64,000 nucleotides of DNA from an uncultured Erythrobacter sp. (GTDB taxonomy: Bacteria > Pseudomonadota > Alphaproteobacteria > Sphingomonadales > Sphingomonadaceae): assembly GCF_958304185.1 (NCBI RefSeq), contig NZ_OY284433.1, positions 1,736,001 through 1,800,000 of the forward strand. Direction: 5' to 3'. The notes under the pieces were generated by a model. That model was not told where the DNA came from, made no database searches, and worked only from the letters and a program-made list of their open reading frames with translations. The translations under genes and the position numbers were made by a program. This document shows, one piece after another, positions 16,745-25,767 of this stretch. Positions within the stretch are counted from its first letter, which is position 1, and every line of letters starts with the position of its first letter.

Positions 16745-19551
16745 AACGTCAGCCCGAACGCTTTGTAGGTGGCAGCCAGCGAAGGCCGCATCTTCAGCGC
16801 GAGCGCAATCTCGTCCTTACCCGAATTGTCGCCCATTTCGCGCAGGATAATGCCGCGCAGCAGGCGCGATTCGACCTGATAGGGCTCGGCCAAGAGCGCG
16901 GCGTCGATATCCGCCTTGGCCGCCGCAAGGTTGCCGAGCCGGAAATGCGCCATCGCCCGGCTATCGAGCGCGGTGGGGGCATTGTCGCTTTTCTCGACCG
17001 CCTTGGTGCAAGAATCCAGCCGCATCTCGTCCATCTTCGACCAGATCGCCGCCTGCCAGCACAGCGCGTTGAGCAGGTTCCCGTCGGTCGGCCGCTGGGC
17101 GATCATGCCGTCGAGCAGATCAAGCCCTTCGTCCGCCGCGCCCTGCCAGCCGAGCGCGGATGCCATCACCGTCACGCCTTCGGCGCGTTCCTTGCTCAGC
17201 GCCTCGAAGTCTTCTGCCAGCGCCAACCCTTCCTCGGCGCGGCCGAGCAAGGCGAGCAGTTCGATCTGTTCGCCATAGGTCGATCCATCGGGTTGCAGCG
17301 CTTCGGCCTCGACCAGATCGGCGAGCGCACCGGACATATCGCCCAGTTCGCGCCGCAGGGTGGCGCGGGCGTAGATCAGATCACGCGAATCCTCGATTGC
17401 CATCGCGGCTTCGACATCCGCCAGCGCGCCGGAAAAATCGAAGATCCCCATGCGGAAGCCCGCGCGGTTGATCAGTGGATAGGGATCATCGGGCTCAGCC
17501 CTGGCAATCCCCTTGGCATAGAGCGCTTCAAGCGTGGAAAGCCGCGCGCGGTCCTTCCCGAAATATTGCCACAACTCGCGCACTTCGCCTTGCGAACGCA
17601 GCACCGGCAGCTGGCGATCGAACCGGTTGAGTTCGCGCCGCGCCGCGCCGATGGCATCGGCGGCGAGTTCTTCCTTCACTGTGCGCATCGTCTGATCGAT
17701 CGTCAGCTTGCGCCCTTCCAGCTTGGCGGTGGAGGCCAGTTCGACCCCGCCAATCGTGGCAGAGACGGGCGCGGCGCTGCCTTCCAGGCTCACGCCTGCG
17801 ACATCATCGGGCAGCAGCACCTCGGCCGTGCTGGCGAAATAGACCGGGCCGTTGAGCTCCAGCGGGATGGCGCGCCACGCACTGCGCGCGCGGTCCGCTT
17901 CGAACCCGACATCGCGCGCGGCCTGGGCGGGCGGCTCAAACTTGTAGTCGGTGCCGTCCCGCTTCCAGGCGCTGCTCATGATCCCGCGCCCGGTCAGCAC
18001 GGCAAGGCCCGCCTTGGCATCATAACGCACCGAATGTTCGACCACCTGCCCATCACCGATCACTTCGGTGATGGCCGAGGCCACCGCATTCTCGCGCATT
18101 TCTTCGCTGCCTTGCGAAGCCATGCTGCGCCAGCCAGCCCCGATGGTGCCGCGATATTCGATCGTCACGTCGAAGGTGGCGGGGACGCGCAGGCCCGCCC
18201 GCTGATCGACCGTCAGGCGCACCACCCGGTCAGGCGTGGCCTGCGGCCGCGTGTCGAGCGCCATCAGTTCCGCGCCCGCATCGCGCAGCGGCAGGCCGTG
18301 GAAGAAGCGCGGCACTTCATCCATCGTATCGGCGCGCACGCCGGACGTGGTGCCATCCAGCCAGTAATTTGTGCCGCCGATCACCGCGCGCACGATCACG
18401 TGGTCGAAATTGCCCGGCATCGGTGAAAGGCTGGGCAAGGCATCGCCGCCCTGGCTGCGCACCAGCACCGGCTCGGCCTCGATCCCCAATTCGCGCAGCA
18501 TGGTCAGCAGCAGCAACGTCTTGGCCTTGCAATCGCCGAAGCGCTTTTCCCAGGTCTCCTCGGGCGCCTGCGGGATATAATTGCCGCCCGACATGCCGTT
18601 CATCAGGTAGCTGATGTCGTCCTGCACGAGCCTGAGCGCCATCGCCGCGCGGGTCAGCGGATCATCGCTCGCCGATGCGATCCCGGCGATACGGCCCGCC
18701 AGATCGCCGTCGGGCGTCACCTTGCCTGCGGTGCCATAATGCTGGGCGTGATTGCGCGAAACCGCAGGCCAATCGGCATAGGTCGACACCTGCATCAGCT
18801 CGCCGATCCGGAAGCGCGAGGGCGCGTCTTCGGGCATCTCGTCACCTTCGGGCACCGGCAGGTTCGCCGACCACACCATATAGCCGCCCTTCGCGACCGG
18901 CTCGGGCACTGCGGCCTTGCCCAGCCGCAGGCGAGTGACCGGCAGCGCTTCGGGCCATGACACCGTGACGCGCCCCTGTTCGAGCGGGAAGGGCTTGGCG
19001 ATGAGGCCGCCCTGCCATTGCACATTGTCGCCCATCGCCTGATCGCTCAGCGTGGTGGAATAGGCGAGCCGGAGCACATCACCCAGCTTGGCGCCCTGCA
19101 CCGCCAGCGTCGCGGTAAGCTGGCCATCGACCAGCCGGCTTTCGAGGCCGCGTTCGCGCCGCAGCACTTCAAACTGCCCGCCGCCCTTCAACACGTCGAT
19201 CACCTCGCCGCCGCGGATCAGTTCGACCCGGTGGACGATGAGGTCGCCCTTGTCGGGCATCCAGCTGGCCGTCAGCGTACCGAAGCGGGTCAGCGCATCG
19301 GGGGAATCGAGCGCCACGGCGGTATCGATATAGGTCGACAGCTTGCCGGTCTCGATCCGGGCCTGCTGATCAAGCAGCATGATGATGGCATTGGAATTGG
19401 CCGGTTTGGCGTCAACCTTGGCGACGTCGACCCAGCTCGGGGTAGCGTCGTACAGGACGGTCTCACCGGCCCACACCGGCACGGCAGCCGTCCCGGCCAG
19501 CAGCAGACCTGCCAGCGGACGGGCAAATCGATGGGCGAGACGGCGCGACAT
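16741..19551 (-). CDS. DUF3857 and transglutaminase-like domain protein with TPR repeats
   Basis: 936 residues with a signal peptide (about 1-28, LAGLLLAGTAAVPVWA). The N-terminal DUF3857 beta domain is followed by a transglutaminase-like core. The catalytic Cys is in GDCKAKTLLLL (about 339), His in FDHVIV (about 382) and Asp in YWLDGT (about 399). The last 300 residues form helical TPR-like repeats (for example DLIYARATLRRELGDMSGAL). Predicted to be periplasmic; the enzymatic activity of this family is unproven. Similar proteins are frequent in sphingomonads and Bacteroidetes, commonly near peptidases. It stands alone here, with 128 bases between its start and the divergent transporter. Confidence 0.85.
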   Translation of the reverse strand: MSRRLAHRFARPLAGLLLAGTAAVPVWAGETVLYDATPSWVDVAKVDAKPANSNAIIMLLDQQARIETGKLSTYIDTAVALDSPDALTRFGTLTASWMPDKGDLIVHRVELIRGGEVIDVLKGGGQFEVLRRERGLESRLVDGQLTATLAVQGAKLGDVLRLAYSTTLSDQAMGDNVQWQGGLIAKPFPLEQGRVTVSWPEALPVTRLRLGKAAVPEPVAKGGYMVWSANLPVPEGDEMPEDAPSRFRIGELMQVSTYADWPAVSRNHAQHYGTAGKVTPDGDLAGRIAGIASASDDPLTRAAMALRLVQDDISYLMNGMSGGNYIPQAPEETWEKRFGDCKAKTLLLLTMLRELGIEAEPVLVRSQGGDALPSLSPMPGNFDHVIVRAVIGGTNYWLDGTTSGVRADTMDEVPRFFHGLPLRDAGAELMALDTRPQATPDRVVRLTVDQRAGLRVPATFDVTIEYRGTIGAGWRSMASQGSEEMRENAVASAITEVIGDGQVVEHSVRYDAKAGLAVLTGRGIMSSAWKRDGTDYKFEPPAQAARDVGFEADRARSAWRAIPLELNGPVYFASTAEVLLPDDVAGVSLEGSAAPVSATIGGVELASTAKLEGRKLTIDQTMRTVKEELAADAIGAARRELNRFDRQLPVLRSQGEVRELWQYFGKDRARLSTLEALYAKGIARAEPDDPYPLINRAGFRMGIFDFSGALADVEAAMAIEDSRDLIYARATLRRELGDMSGALADLVEAEALQPDGSTYGEQIELLALLGRAEEGLALAEDFEALSKERAEGVTVMASALGWQGAADEGLDLLDGMIAQRPTDGNLLNALCWQAAIWSKMDEMRLDSCTKAVEKSDNAPTALDSRAMAHFRLGNLAAAKADIDAALLAEPYQVESRLLRGIILREMGDNSGKDEIALALKMRPSLAATYKAFGLTF

Positions 19552-19679
19552 GAAGGACCCCCATTTAACGAATGACTTGAGAGCCTAGCGCAGGTTTCGG
19601 ATATTGCTAGGGCCGGAATGGGTGCACCGATCCCCGTCCTGCGCTAACGCGCAGCGTAGGGGGCCGCAAAGGGGGGGCC

Positions 19680-20639
19680 ATGCTGCGCACAATTACCAAC
19701 AATTTCGCCGCGCTGACCGTGCTGGGCGTGGGGCTGGCGTGGTTCTTCCCGGCCGGCTTTACCTGGATGACCGACGGGCGGATCACCCTTGCCGGGCAAC
19801 CGCTGCTCAGCCTTGCGCTCGGTGTGATCATGCTGGCGATGGGTCTGACGCTGACCTTTGATGATTACCGCAAGCTCGCCTCGGCGCCGCGCGCGCTGGT
19901 TGCAGGCGTGGTGTTGCAGTTTGCGGTGATGCCGCTGACCGGGTTCGCGATTGCCAAAGGGCTGGCGCTGGAGCCGGGGCTGGCGGTGGGGCTGATCCTC
20001 GTCGCCTGCTGCCCCGGCGGGACGGCGTCGAACATCGTCACCTTTATCGCGCGCGGGAATGTCGCCTTGTCGGTGGCGATGACGATGGCCTCGACGCTTG
20101 CTGCGGTGGTGCTGACCCCGCTGCTGACGGGCGTGCTGGCGGGGGCCTATGTCGAGATTGACCGCTGGAACCTGCTGATCAGCATGATCACCGTGGTGCT
20201 GGTGCCGGTGGTGCTGGGCACCCTCCTCAACCGCCTGTTCCCCCGCGCCGCCGAGCGGGTAAGTGCGGTTCTGCCGCTGGTGGCGATTGTGCTGGTGATC
20301 CTGATCGTGGGCGGGATTGTCGGCGGGGCCAAGGCGCAGATTGCGCAGCACGCGGGCGTGCTGCTGCTGGCGACGTTCCTGCTCCACGCGGTGGGCTTTG
20401 CGCTGGGCTATGGGCTGGCGCGGGTGCTGGGGCTGGGCGAAATCGAGGCGCGGACGATTTCGATCGAGGTCGGGATGCAGAATTCCGGGCTTGGTTCAGG
20501 GCTGGCGAAAACCCCCGCCTTCGCCGCGCAATTCGCCGATATCACGCAAGCGGCGCTCGCGCCTGTGCCAGCGGCGATTTCGGCGGTGTGGCATGTGCTG
20601 ATCGGGAGCCTGCTAGCGGGGTGGTGGCGGCGGAAATGA
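19680..20639 (+). CDS. Bile acid:sodium symporter family (BASS) transporter
   Basis: 319 residues with about 9-10 membrane segments. The signature CCPGGTASNIVTFIARGNVALSVAMT belongs to the BASS/SBF family; the paired FAVMPLTGFAIAKG and EVGMQNSGLGSGLA segments fit its two inverted core repeats. These carriers import organic anions (bile acids, pantoate, keto acids and others) with sodium. The substrate cannot be deduced and no metabolic neighbour helps. ATG 19680 has a purine-rich stretch upstream. The gene ends 7 bases before an inverted pair of palindromic repeats that separates it from the converging acyl-CoA dehydrogenase. Confidence 0.88.
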   Translation: MLRTITNNFAALTVLGVGLAWFFPAGFTWMTDGRITLAGQPLLSLALGVIMLAMGLTLTFDDYRKLASAPRALVAGVVLQFAVMPLTGFAIAKGLALEPGLAVGLILVACCPGGTASNIVTFIARGNVALSVAMTMASTLAAVVLTPLLTGVLAGAYVEIDRWNLLISMITVVLVPVVLGTLLNRLFPRAAERVSAVLPLVAIVLVILIVGGIVGGAKAQIAQHAGVLLLATFLLHAVGFALGYGLARVLGLGEIEARTISIEVGMQNSGLGSGLAKTPAFAAQFADITQAALAPVPAAISAVWHVLIGSLLAGWWRRK

Positions 20640-20646
20640 CCAAGCG

Positions 20647-20720
20647 TGAGTCCCCGCGCAGGCGGGGACCTCGTGCGGTTGCGCGCCGACGCTTGAGGTC
20701 CCCGCCTGCGCGGGGACTCA
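20647..20720. repeat. Inverted pair of GC-rich palindromic (REP-like) elements
   Basis: The left unit (20647-20672) contains GTCCCCGC, a 4-base loop GCAG, then GCGGGGAC. The right unit (20695-20720) is its inverted copy. Each forms a hairpin alone and both could pair with each other. The pair sits exactly between two convergent genes, so it may act as a bidirectional terminator. Nearly identical pairs occur at 27710-27784 and 50791-50866. Confidence 0.85.
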
Positions 20721-20726
20721 CAGTGT

Positions 20727-22013
20727 TCAGCCGTACATCCCCCGCTTCGGCCCGAGATAGCCGAACAGATAGGCCCCGACCTTGCGCATCTGGATCTCCT
20801 CCGAGCCCTCGGTGATCCGGTAGCGGCGGTGGTGGCGGTAGATGTGTTCGAACGGCTTGTGGCGCGAATAGCCGATGCCGCCGTGGACCTGCATCGCGCG
20901 GTCGGCCGCTTCGCACACCAGCCGGTTCGCCCAGTAATTGCACATCGAGACCTTGTCGGAGATGGTGCGTTCGATCTGTTCGTGGGGCATGTTGTCCATT
21001 TCCCACGCGGTTTTGAAGATCAGCAGCCGCAGCATTTCCGCCTGCGTCGCCAGCTCCACCAGCGGGAACTGGATCGCCTGATTGCGCGCCAGCTCCTCGC
21101 CGAAGGGCTTGCGCTGGCGGGCGTATTTCACGCTTTCATCGATGCAATAGAGCGCCGCGCCGCAGGAACTTGCCGCCTGCCTGATGCGGTTCTGGTGGAC
21201 GAAGCTCTGCGCCAGCGCGAGGCCGCGGCCTTCGACGCCGAGGATCGACGAGTCCGGCACCCAGACGTTGGTGACGCTGAGGCGCGGGTGGTCGGTGGGC
21301 ATATTGAAGGTCCACATCCACTCCTCGATTTTGAGGCCCTCTGTGGGGTTGGGGACGAGGAAGCAGGTGATCCCGCTCGCGTCCCCCGCCTTGCCGGACG
21401 TGCGCGCGAACATCGCGCAGTGGGTGGCGACGTGCATGCCGGTGATCCACATCTTCTCGCCGTCGATCCGCCAGCCGTCGACCCCGTCGCGCGCCTCGCG
21501 CACCGCGACCGTCTCCATGTGGGTGGCATCGGAGCCGTGCTCGGGTTCGGTGAGGCCGAAGGCGACGCGGCGCGTGCGCTCGAACCCGCCGGTGATGAAT
21601 TCCTGCTTCTGCTCCTCGGTGCCCCACTGGTCGAACATGGCGACGAAAGGGAAATTGCCGACGATCGAGTGCTCGTTCTGCAAATCGTTGTGCAGCCCGA
21701 GGCCCTGGCGCGCAAAATGCTCGCGGATCACCGCCATCCAGAGGTTGCTGCCGTCCTTGCCGCCGTAGCGCTTGGGCGCGGAGAAGCGCCAATGGCCCGC
21801 CTTGTCCGAGCGGCGGGTGGCTTCCTTGAGCAGTTCCTCCCACTCGTGCCGCGGCAAACCGCCGCCTTCGAAGTCCGTCCGCGCATATTCGCGGCGGTGG
21901 TCGAAGAAGCGAATGTTGTCGTCCTGCTGCTCCAATGGCTTGATCTCGGCGGCGATGAAAGCGTCGAGTTCGTCGAGATAGGCCTGAAGGTCGGCGGGGA
22001 TGGCGAAGTCCAT
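20727..22013 (-). CDS. Acyl-CoA dehydrogenase family protein
   Basis: 428 residues. Flavin-dependent enzyme that introduces a double bond next to the CoA thioester. Hallmarks: FGLTEPEHGSDATHMETVA and WITGMHVATHCAMF (FAD and substrate contacts), then RKPFGEELARNQAIQFPLVELA and the C-terminal MQVHGGIGYSRHKPFEHIYR and RITEGSEEIQ. The N-terminal DDNIRFFDHRREYARTDFE type is seen in ACAD10/11-like bacterial dehydrogenases of aromatic or branched substrates. ATG 22013 is preceded by GAGGAAT; it lies 2 bases from the stop of the phosphotransferase gene, so both are one operon. Coupling of an acyl-CoA dehydrogenase to an APH-like kinase matches the ACAD10/ACAD11 fusion in animals, which degrades 4-hydroxy acids. 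Confidence 0.88.
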   Translation of the reverse strand: MDFAIPADLQAYLDELDAFIAAEIKPLEQQDDNIRFFDHRREYARTDFEGGGLPRHEWEELLKEATRRSDKAGHWRFSAPKRYGGKDGSNLWMAVIREHFARQGLGLHNDLQNEHSIVGNFPFVAMFDQWGTEEQKQEFITGGFERTRRVAFGLTEPEHGSDATHMETVAVREARDGVDGWRIDGEKMWITGMHVATHCAMFARTSGKAGDASGITCFLVPNPTEGLKIEEWMWTFNMPTDHPRLSVTNVWVPDSSILGVEGRGLALAQSFVHQNRIRQAASSCGAALYCIDESVKYARQRKPFGEELARNQAIQFPLVELATQAEMLRLLIFKTAWEMDNMPHEQIERTISDKVSMCNYWANRLVCEAADRAMQVHGGIGYSRHKPFEHIYRHHRRYRITEGSEEIQMRKVGAYLFGYLGPKRGMYG

Positions 22014-22015
22014 GA

Positions 22016-23404
22016 TTATTCCTCGATTGGAGGGTTGCGGGGCCATCTGGCCTGCGCATCGGTCAGGGAAGGATATTTGGGAGAGTCCGCTTCGATCATG
22101 ACGAGCGCATAGGCCCGCAGCGTCGCGAGAACCTCTTTGCCCTTAAGCGTTGTCTGTCCGGAGAGAATCTCGGCCGCCATCGCCTCCTGAAAGGCGAGCG
22201 TCCTGATGGAACGCTCCTCTCGCGCAATGATGCCGAGTGCGTTGCGGGCAACGGCCAGCTGAAATCGATCGTGGCCTTCCATCCGGTCTTTCAATGTCGC
22301 AAGCCATTCGCTTACGGCAGTTGCAATCTCACCCCAGTTGGCTTCGCCCCAGACCTCATCAGCCATCGAGAAGTCCGGGACAAGCCGCCGCTTTTCCATC
22401 TCCGGCGCGTCCTCCTCCAGCAGCAGGAGCAGGTCCAATTCCTGCTCGCTGGTCCGGCGCGAGATCACCACGCGTTCAAGCATCCGATCCGCGCCCGAGC
22501 GCCATTGCGCCGCCATCTTGAGGCACCCGAGCGCCCACCAAACGGTGCGGTAGATCGTCCAAAAGCGGAAGCGCGCGGGATCGACGGTGACACCCGCCTC
22601 GGCCTCATAGGCGGTGAGGTAATCTTCGATTGACCCCAACCCCAGCGCCGGTCGGTCGTAGCGGGCGAAGCGCCACACCGCCATGCAGCCGAAGGCCAAG
22701 TCTTCGTGGCGGTCGCCGAAATGGGCGATCTCCCAGTCGAGAACCCCGGTCAGCCGCGAGCCCTCGACCAGCAGATTGCCCATCCGGTAGTCGCCGTGGT
22801 TGAGCACGGGCTCCACCTCAGGCGGGCAATTGTCCTCCAGCCACTTGAGCCCGAGTGCGATGATCGGGCGGTCGCCGCCCGCCTCCATAAATTGCTCTTT
22901 GAGGTCAGCGATGGCGGCACGGTAGTCCATCACCGGCACGCCCTCGGGCACATCGGCTGGTCGCAAGCGGTGGATGCGCGCCAAATCCCGCGCAGCCTGC
23001 GTGAGCAGTCCGTCCGGATCGTCGCACGCCAGAATGACTTTGGGATCGGCCGTCCCCGGCAGAGCGCGCATGACGAAGCCCGAACCGAGCCCGTCGGCCT
23101 CCGCCAGCACCGCCACCACCTCGGGAGCCGTCACCCCCTTGGCCCGCGCCGCCTCGATCAAAGCAGCTTCGGTGGCGTGCCCGTAAGCCCGCCCCTCCAT
23201 AAATGCGAGGCTCGGCGCACGACGCAGGACGAAAGCCCCCTCCTCTTCAGAGGAGGGGGTTGGAGGTGGTGACGTGCGAAAAAGCCAGCTCTCCATCACC
23301 GCCCCGCCCGTCAGGCGCTGCGGCTCCGACGACAAAGCGCCGAGCCCAGCGCGGGCACACACCCGCGCCAGCCCGGCGCTCAGTTCGTCAGCGGAAATGC
23401 CCAC
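22016..23404 (-). CDS. APH-family phosphotransferase fused to a DUF6285 domain
   Basis: 462 residues from GTG 23404. The N-terminal 330 residues are an aminoglycoside-phosphotransferase-like kinase: the catalytic loop PVLNHGDYRMGNLLVE (H-G-D-x-R-x-x-N) and the metal site GVLDWEIAHFGDRHEDLAF are intact. In this family the kinase acts on 4-hydroxyacyl-CoA-type substrates together with acyl-CoA dehydrogenase, which is the next gene. The C-terminal about 120 residues (GHDRFQLAVARNALGIIARE) match DUF6285, usually a separate neighbouring gene, so this looks like a fusion. Near residue 50 the glycine-rich-loop region carries a low-complexity insert, SPPPTPSSEEEG, encoded by a palindromic repeat (see 23236-23275). 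Confidence 0.8.
   Translation of the reverse strand: MGISADELSAGLARVCARAGLGALSSEPQRLTGGAVMESWLFRTSPPPTPSSEEEGAFVLRRAPSLAFMEGRAYGHATEAALIEAARAKGVTAPEVVAVLAEADGLGSGFVMRALPGTADPKVILACDDPDGLLTQAARDLARIHRLRPADVPEGVPVMDYRAAIADLKEQFMEAGGDRPIIALGLKWLEDNCPPEVEPVLNHGDYRMGNLLVEGSRLTGVLDWEIAHFGDRHEDLAFGCMAVWRFARYDRPALGLGSIEDYLTAYEAEAGVTVDPARFRFWTIYRTVWWALGCLKMAAQWRSGADRMLERVVISRRTSEQELDLLLLLEEDAPEMEKRRLVPDFSMADEVWGEANWGEIATAVSEWLATLKDRMEGHDRFQLAVARNALGIIAREERSIRTLAFQEAMAAEILSGQTTLKGKEVLATLRAYALVMIEADSPKYPSLTDAQARWPRNPPIEE
23236..23275. repeat. Palindromic repeat inserted in frame inside a coding gene
   Basis: A perfect 11-base inverted repeat (left arm CCCCCTCCTCT, two-base loop, right arm complementary, 23236-23259) is followed by GTTGGAGGTGG. 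It lies inside the phosphotransferase gene and encodes the odd stretch TSPPPTPSSEEEG between SWLFR and FVLRRAPSL, which are adjacent in the kinase family as I know it. It resembles dispersed genomic palindromes that normally sit between genes. Confidence 0.7.
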
Positions 23405-23410
23405 GCGGTG

Positions 23411-24838
23411 TTATGCGAGGACAGAGTCCTTCTTCACGGTGATCACCTGCGCGTAGGTGAACTCCTTCAGGCCTTCCTTGCCGTATTCGGCGCCAAAACC
23501 CGACTGCTTGTGCCCGCCAAACGGCGCGAAGGGTGACAGGTGGAGGTATTCATTGACCCAAACCGTTCCGGTCTCAAGCTGCTCGGCGATCTTCACGCCG
23601 TTGTCCGGGTTGCCGGTCCACACCGCACCCGCAAGGCCATATTCCGACGCATTGGCGCGGGCGATGACTTCTTCCTCGGTCGAGAACTTCATCAGGGGCA
23701 TGACCGGGCCGAACTGCTCCTCGGCGACGATCCGCGCGTCTTCGGGCGGGTTGTCGATGATGGTCAGCGGCACGAAGTAGCCGGTGCCGCTCGGATCGGC
23801 ATTGCCGCCCAGCAAGAACTTGTAGCCATTGTCCTTGGCATCCTCGATCAGCTCGAGCACGCGCTCGTACTGCTTCTTGTTCTGGATCGGGCCGACGCCG
23901 GTGCCCTGCTGCGCGCCGTCACCCACGGTGACAGTCTTGGCATATTCGACGATCGCCGCCGACAGTTCGTCATAGATATCCTCATGGATATAGACGCGCT
24001 TGGCCGCGACGCAGATTTGGCCTGCGTTGGAGAAGCTCGACCAGAACAGCTGTTCGGCGACCTTCTTGGGATCGGCATCGGGCAGCACGATCGAGGCGTC
24101 ATTGCCGCCGAGTTCCAGCGTGATGCGCTTCAGGTCAGCCGAGGCGCCTTCCATGATCTTCTTGCCGGTCGCGGTGGAGCCGGTGAAGGTGATCTTGTCG
24201 ATGTCAGGGTGCGAGGTCATCAGCGGGCCGAGGTCGTCCTCGCCGGTGATGATGTTTACGACGCCGGCGGGCACCTTGTCCGCGATCAGCTCGGCAATGC
24301 GCAAGGTGGTCAGCGGCGTGAAGGGCGAAGGCTTGAGCACGATGGTGCAGCCCGAAAGCATCGCGGGCGCGATCTTCTGGATCGCCATCATCACCGGGAA
24401 ATTCCACGGCACGATCCCGGCAACAACGCCAACCGGCACGCGGCGGGTGCGGCTGAGGCGGGTGTCGCTATCCTCGTTGATCTCATCATCGAGGCTGAGT
24501 GTGGACTGCGCCGCGCTCATCCCGGCCGCGCCGTAGATTTCGCCCTTGGCCTGATCGTGCGGCTTGCCCTGTTCGCTGGTGAGCAGGCGATACAATTCCT
24601 CGGCATTTTCCTTGATCGCGCCCGAAATCGCCATGATCGCGGCGCGGCGTTCCTCGATCGGGGTGTTCTTCCACGTCTTGAACGCGGTGCGCGCGGCGGC
24701 GACCGCTTCGTCAAGCTCAGCCTTGCCGCAGGCGGGGACCTGCCCGATCACCTGCTCGGTCGCGGGGTTGACCACATCGAGCATATGGTCGGTGGTGACC
24801 ATCTTGCCGCCGATCAGGTTCTTGTACTGGGTGACCAT
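23411..24838 (-). CDS. NAD(P)-dependent aldehyde dehydrogenase, succinate-semialdehyde type
   Basis: 475 residues, the normal length for the aldehyde dehydrogenase superfamily. Motifs: VPWNFPVMMAIQKIAPAM, the nucleotide-binding FTGSTATGKKIM, the general base Glu in LELGGNDASIVL (about 241) and the catalytic Cys in NAGQICVAAKRVY (about 274). The overall pattern is nearest to succinate-semialdehyde or related dehydrogenases, but the specificity is uncertain. The gene starts at ATG 24838 with GAGAGGAAT upstream and ends 7 bases before the phosphotransferase gene. The three genes (aldehyde dehydrogenase, kinase, acyl-CoA dehydrogenase) form one operon, consistent with oxidation of an aldehyde to an acid that enters CoA-based degradation. 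Confidence 0.85.
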   Translation of the reverse strand: MVTQYKNLIGGKMVTTDHMLDVVNPATEQVIGQVPACGKAELDEAVAAARTAFKTWKNTPIEERRAAIMAISGAIKENAEELYRLLTSEQGKPHDQAKGEIYGAAGMSAAQSTLSLDDEINEDSDTRLSRTRRVPVGVVAGIVPWNFPVMMAIQKIAPAMLSGCTIVLKPSPFTPLTTLRIAELIADKVPAGVVNIITGEDDLGPLMTSHPDIDKITFTGSTATGKKIMEGASADLKRITLELGGNDASIVLPDADPKKVAEQLFWSSFSNAGQICVAAKRVYIHEDIYDELSAAIVEYAKTVTVGDGAQQGTGVGPIQNKKQYERVLELIEDAKDNGYKFLLGGNADPSGTGYFVPLTIIDNPPEDARIVAEEQFGPVMPLMKFSTEEEVIARANASEYGLAGAVWTGNPDNGVKIAEQLETGTVWVNEYLHLSPFAPFGGHKQSGFGAEYGKEGLKEFTYAQVITVKKDSVLA

Positions 24839-25023
24839 GATTATTCCTCTCGTCGAATGGGGGAGTCGTCTCTCTCCCGCTCAGGTTGGCGCGTTGCATA
24901 GCAAAACGCAACGCTTGCGTTGGCGGCATCGCTAGCGCGAAGCCCGGACGCGATCACCTGATGATTGCGCTATCGGCACGCGGGCCTATGGAAGCGGCGA
25001 GAGATGCCCTGGAGGAGAGCCGC

Positions 25024-25728
25024 ATGAGTGATTCCCGCCCTGATCTGGTGATTTACGGCAGCCCGGTCTCGCCCTTCGTGCGCAAGGTCGCCGGCGTCTG
25101 CATCGCCAAGGGCGTGCCTTACGAAGTCGAGGCGATCAACGTGTTCGACCCGCCCCAGTGGTTCCGCGACATCTCGCCGATGAAGCGTATTCCGGTGCTG
25201 CGCGACCGCAGCGTGGCGGAGGAAGGCCTGGCTGGCACCATCGCCGATTCATCCGCGATCTGCGCCTTCATCGAGAAGAAGCACCCCACCCCAGCGCTTT
25301 ATCCCGATATCCCGATGGCGCTGGGCGAAGCGCTGTTCATCGAAGAATATGCCGACACCGCGCTGGCGATGGCAGGCGGCCTTGGCATCTTCCGCCCGAT
25401 CTTCTTTGCGGTCAGCAAGGGCGAAGAACCGGGGCTCGACAAGGCGCGCGATGCTTGGGCGAACCAGCTGCCGCCGATCTTCGATGTGCTTGAAGCGCGA
25501 CTGGGCGGACGCGCGTTCTTTGCGGGCGATGCGCTCTCGATTGCCGACATCACCGTGGCGACCGTGCTGATGCAGGTCGCGCTGGTGGCCGAGACACCGC
25601 TGGATCGCTGGCCCGGCCTTGCCGCGCATTATGCCGCGATGCAGGCTCTGCCACTGATCGCCGAACCTTATGCGGCGGCGGAAAAGATGATCCGCAGGGC
25701 CTTGCCCACCCGCTTCGACCTGACCTAA
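25024..25728 (+). CDS. Glutathione S-transferase family protein
   Basis: 234 residues with an N-terminal thioredoxin-fold half: DLVIYGSPVSPFVRKVAGVC (catalytic Ser/Cys region), then MKRIPVLRD (cis-Pro) and ADSSAICAFIEKKHP (the conserved Ser for glutathione carboxylate). The C-terminal helical half includes FFAGDALSIADITVATVL, the N-capping box motif of GSTs. The start ATG 25024 follows a strong GGAGGAG Shine-Dalgarno; the frame stays open upstream to 24886, but that part has no GST similarity. It is transcribed divergently from the aldehyde dehydrogenase operon. The substrate is unknown. Confidence 0.88.
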   Translation: MSDSRPDLVIYGSPVSPFVRKVAGVCIAKGVPYEVEAINVFDPPQWFRDISPMKRIPVLRDRSVAEEGLAGTIADSSAICAFIEKKHPTPALYPDIPMALGEALFIEEYADTALAMAGGLGIFRPIFFAVSKGEEPGLDKARDAWANQLPPIFDVLEARLGGRAFFAGDALSIADITVATVLMQVALVAETPLDRWPGLAAHYAAMQALPLIAEPYAAAEKMIRRALPTRFDLT

Positions 25729-25767
25729 GCCCTTCAACCCAAAGCGAGCAGAGAACAGGCAAGCACA

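Noticed and set aside
16945-18426. A 493-residue plus-strand frame inside the DUF3857 gene
   Set aside because: Shadow frame; the minus-strand protein has a signal peptide and an intact Cys-His-Asp triad.
20647-20720. Possible CRISPR-like repeat structure
   Set aside because: Only two inverted copies with a single spacer; the pairs recur at distant gene ends, which fits REP elements and not an array.
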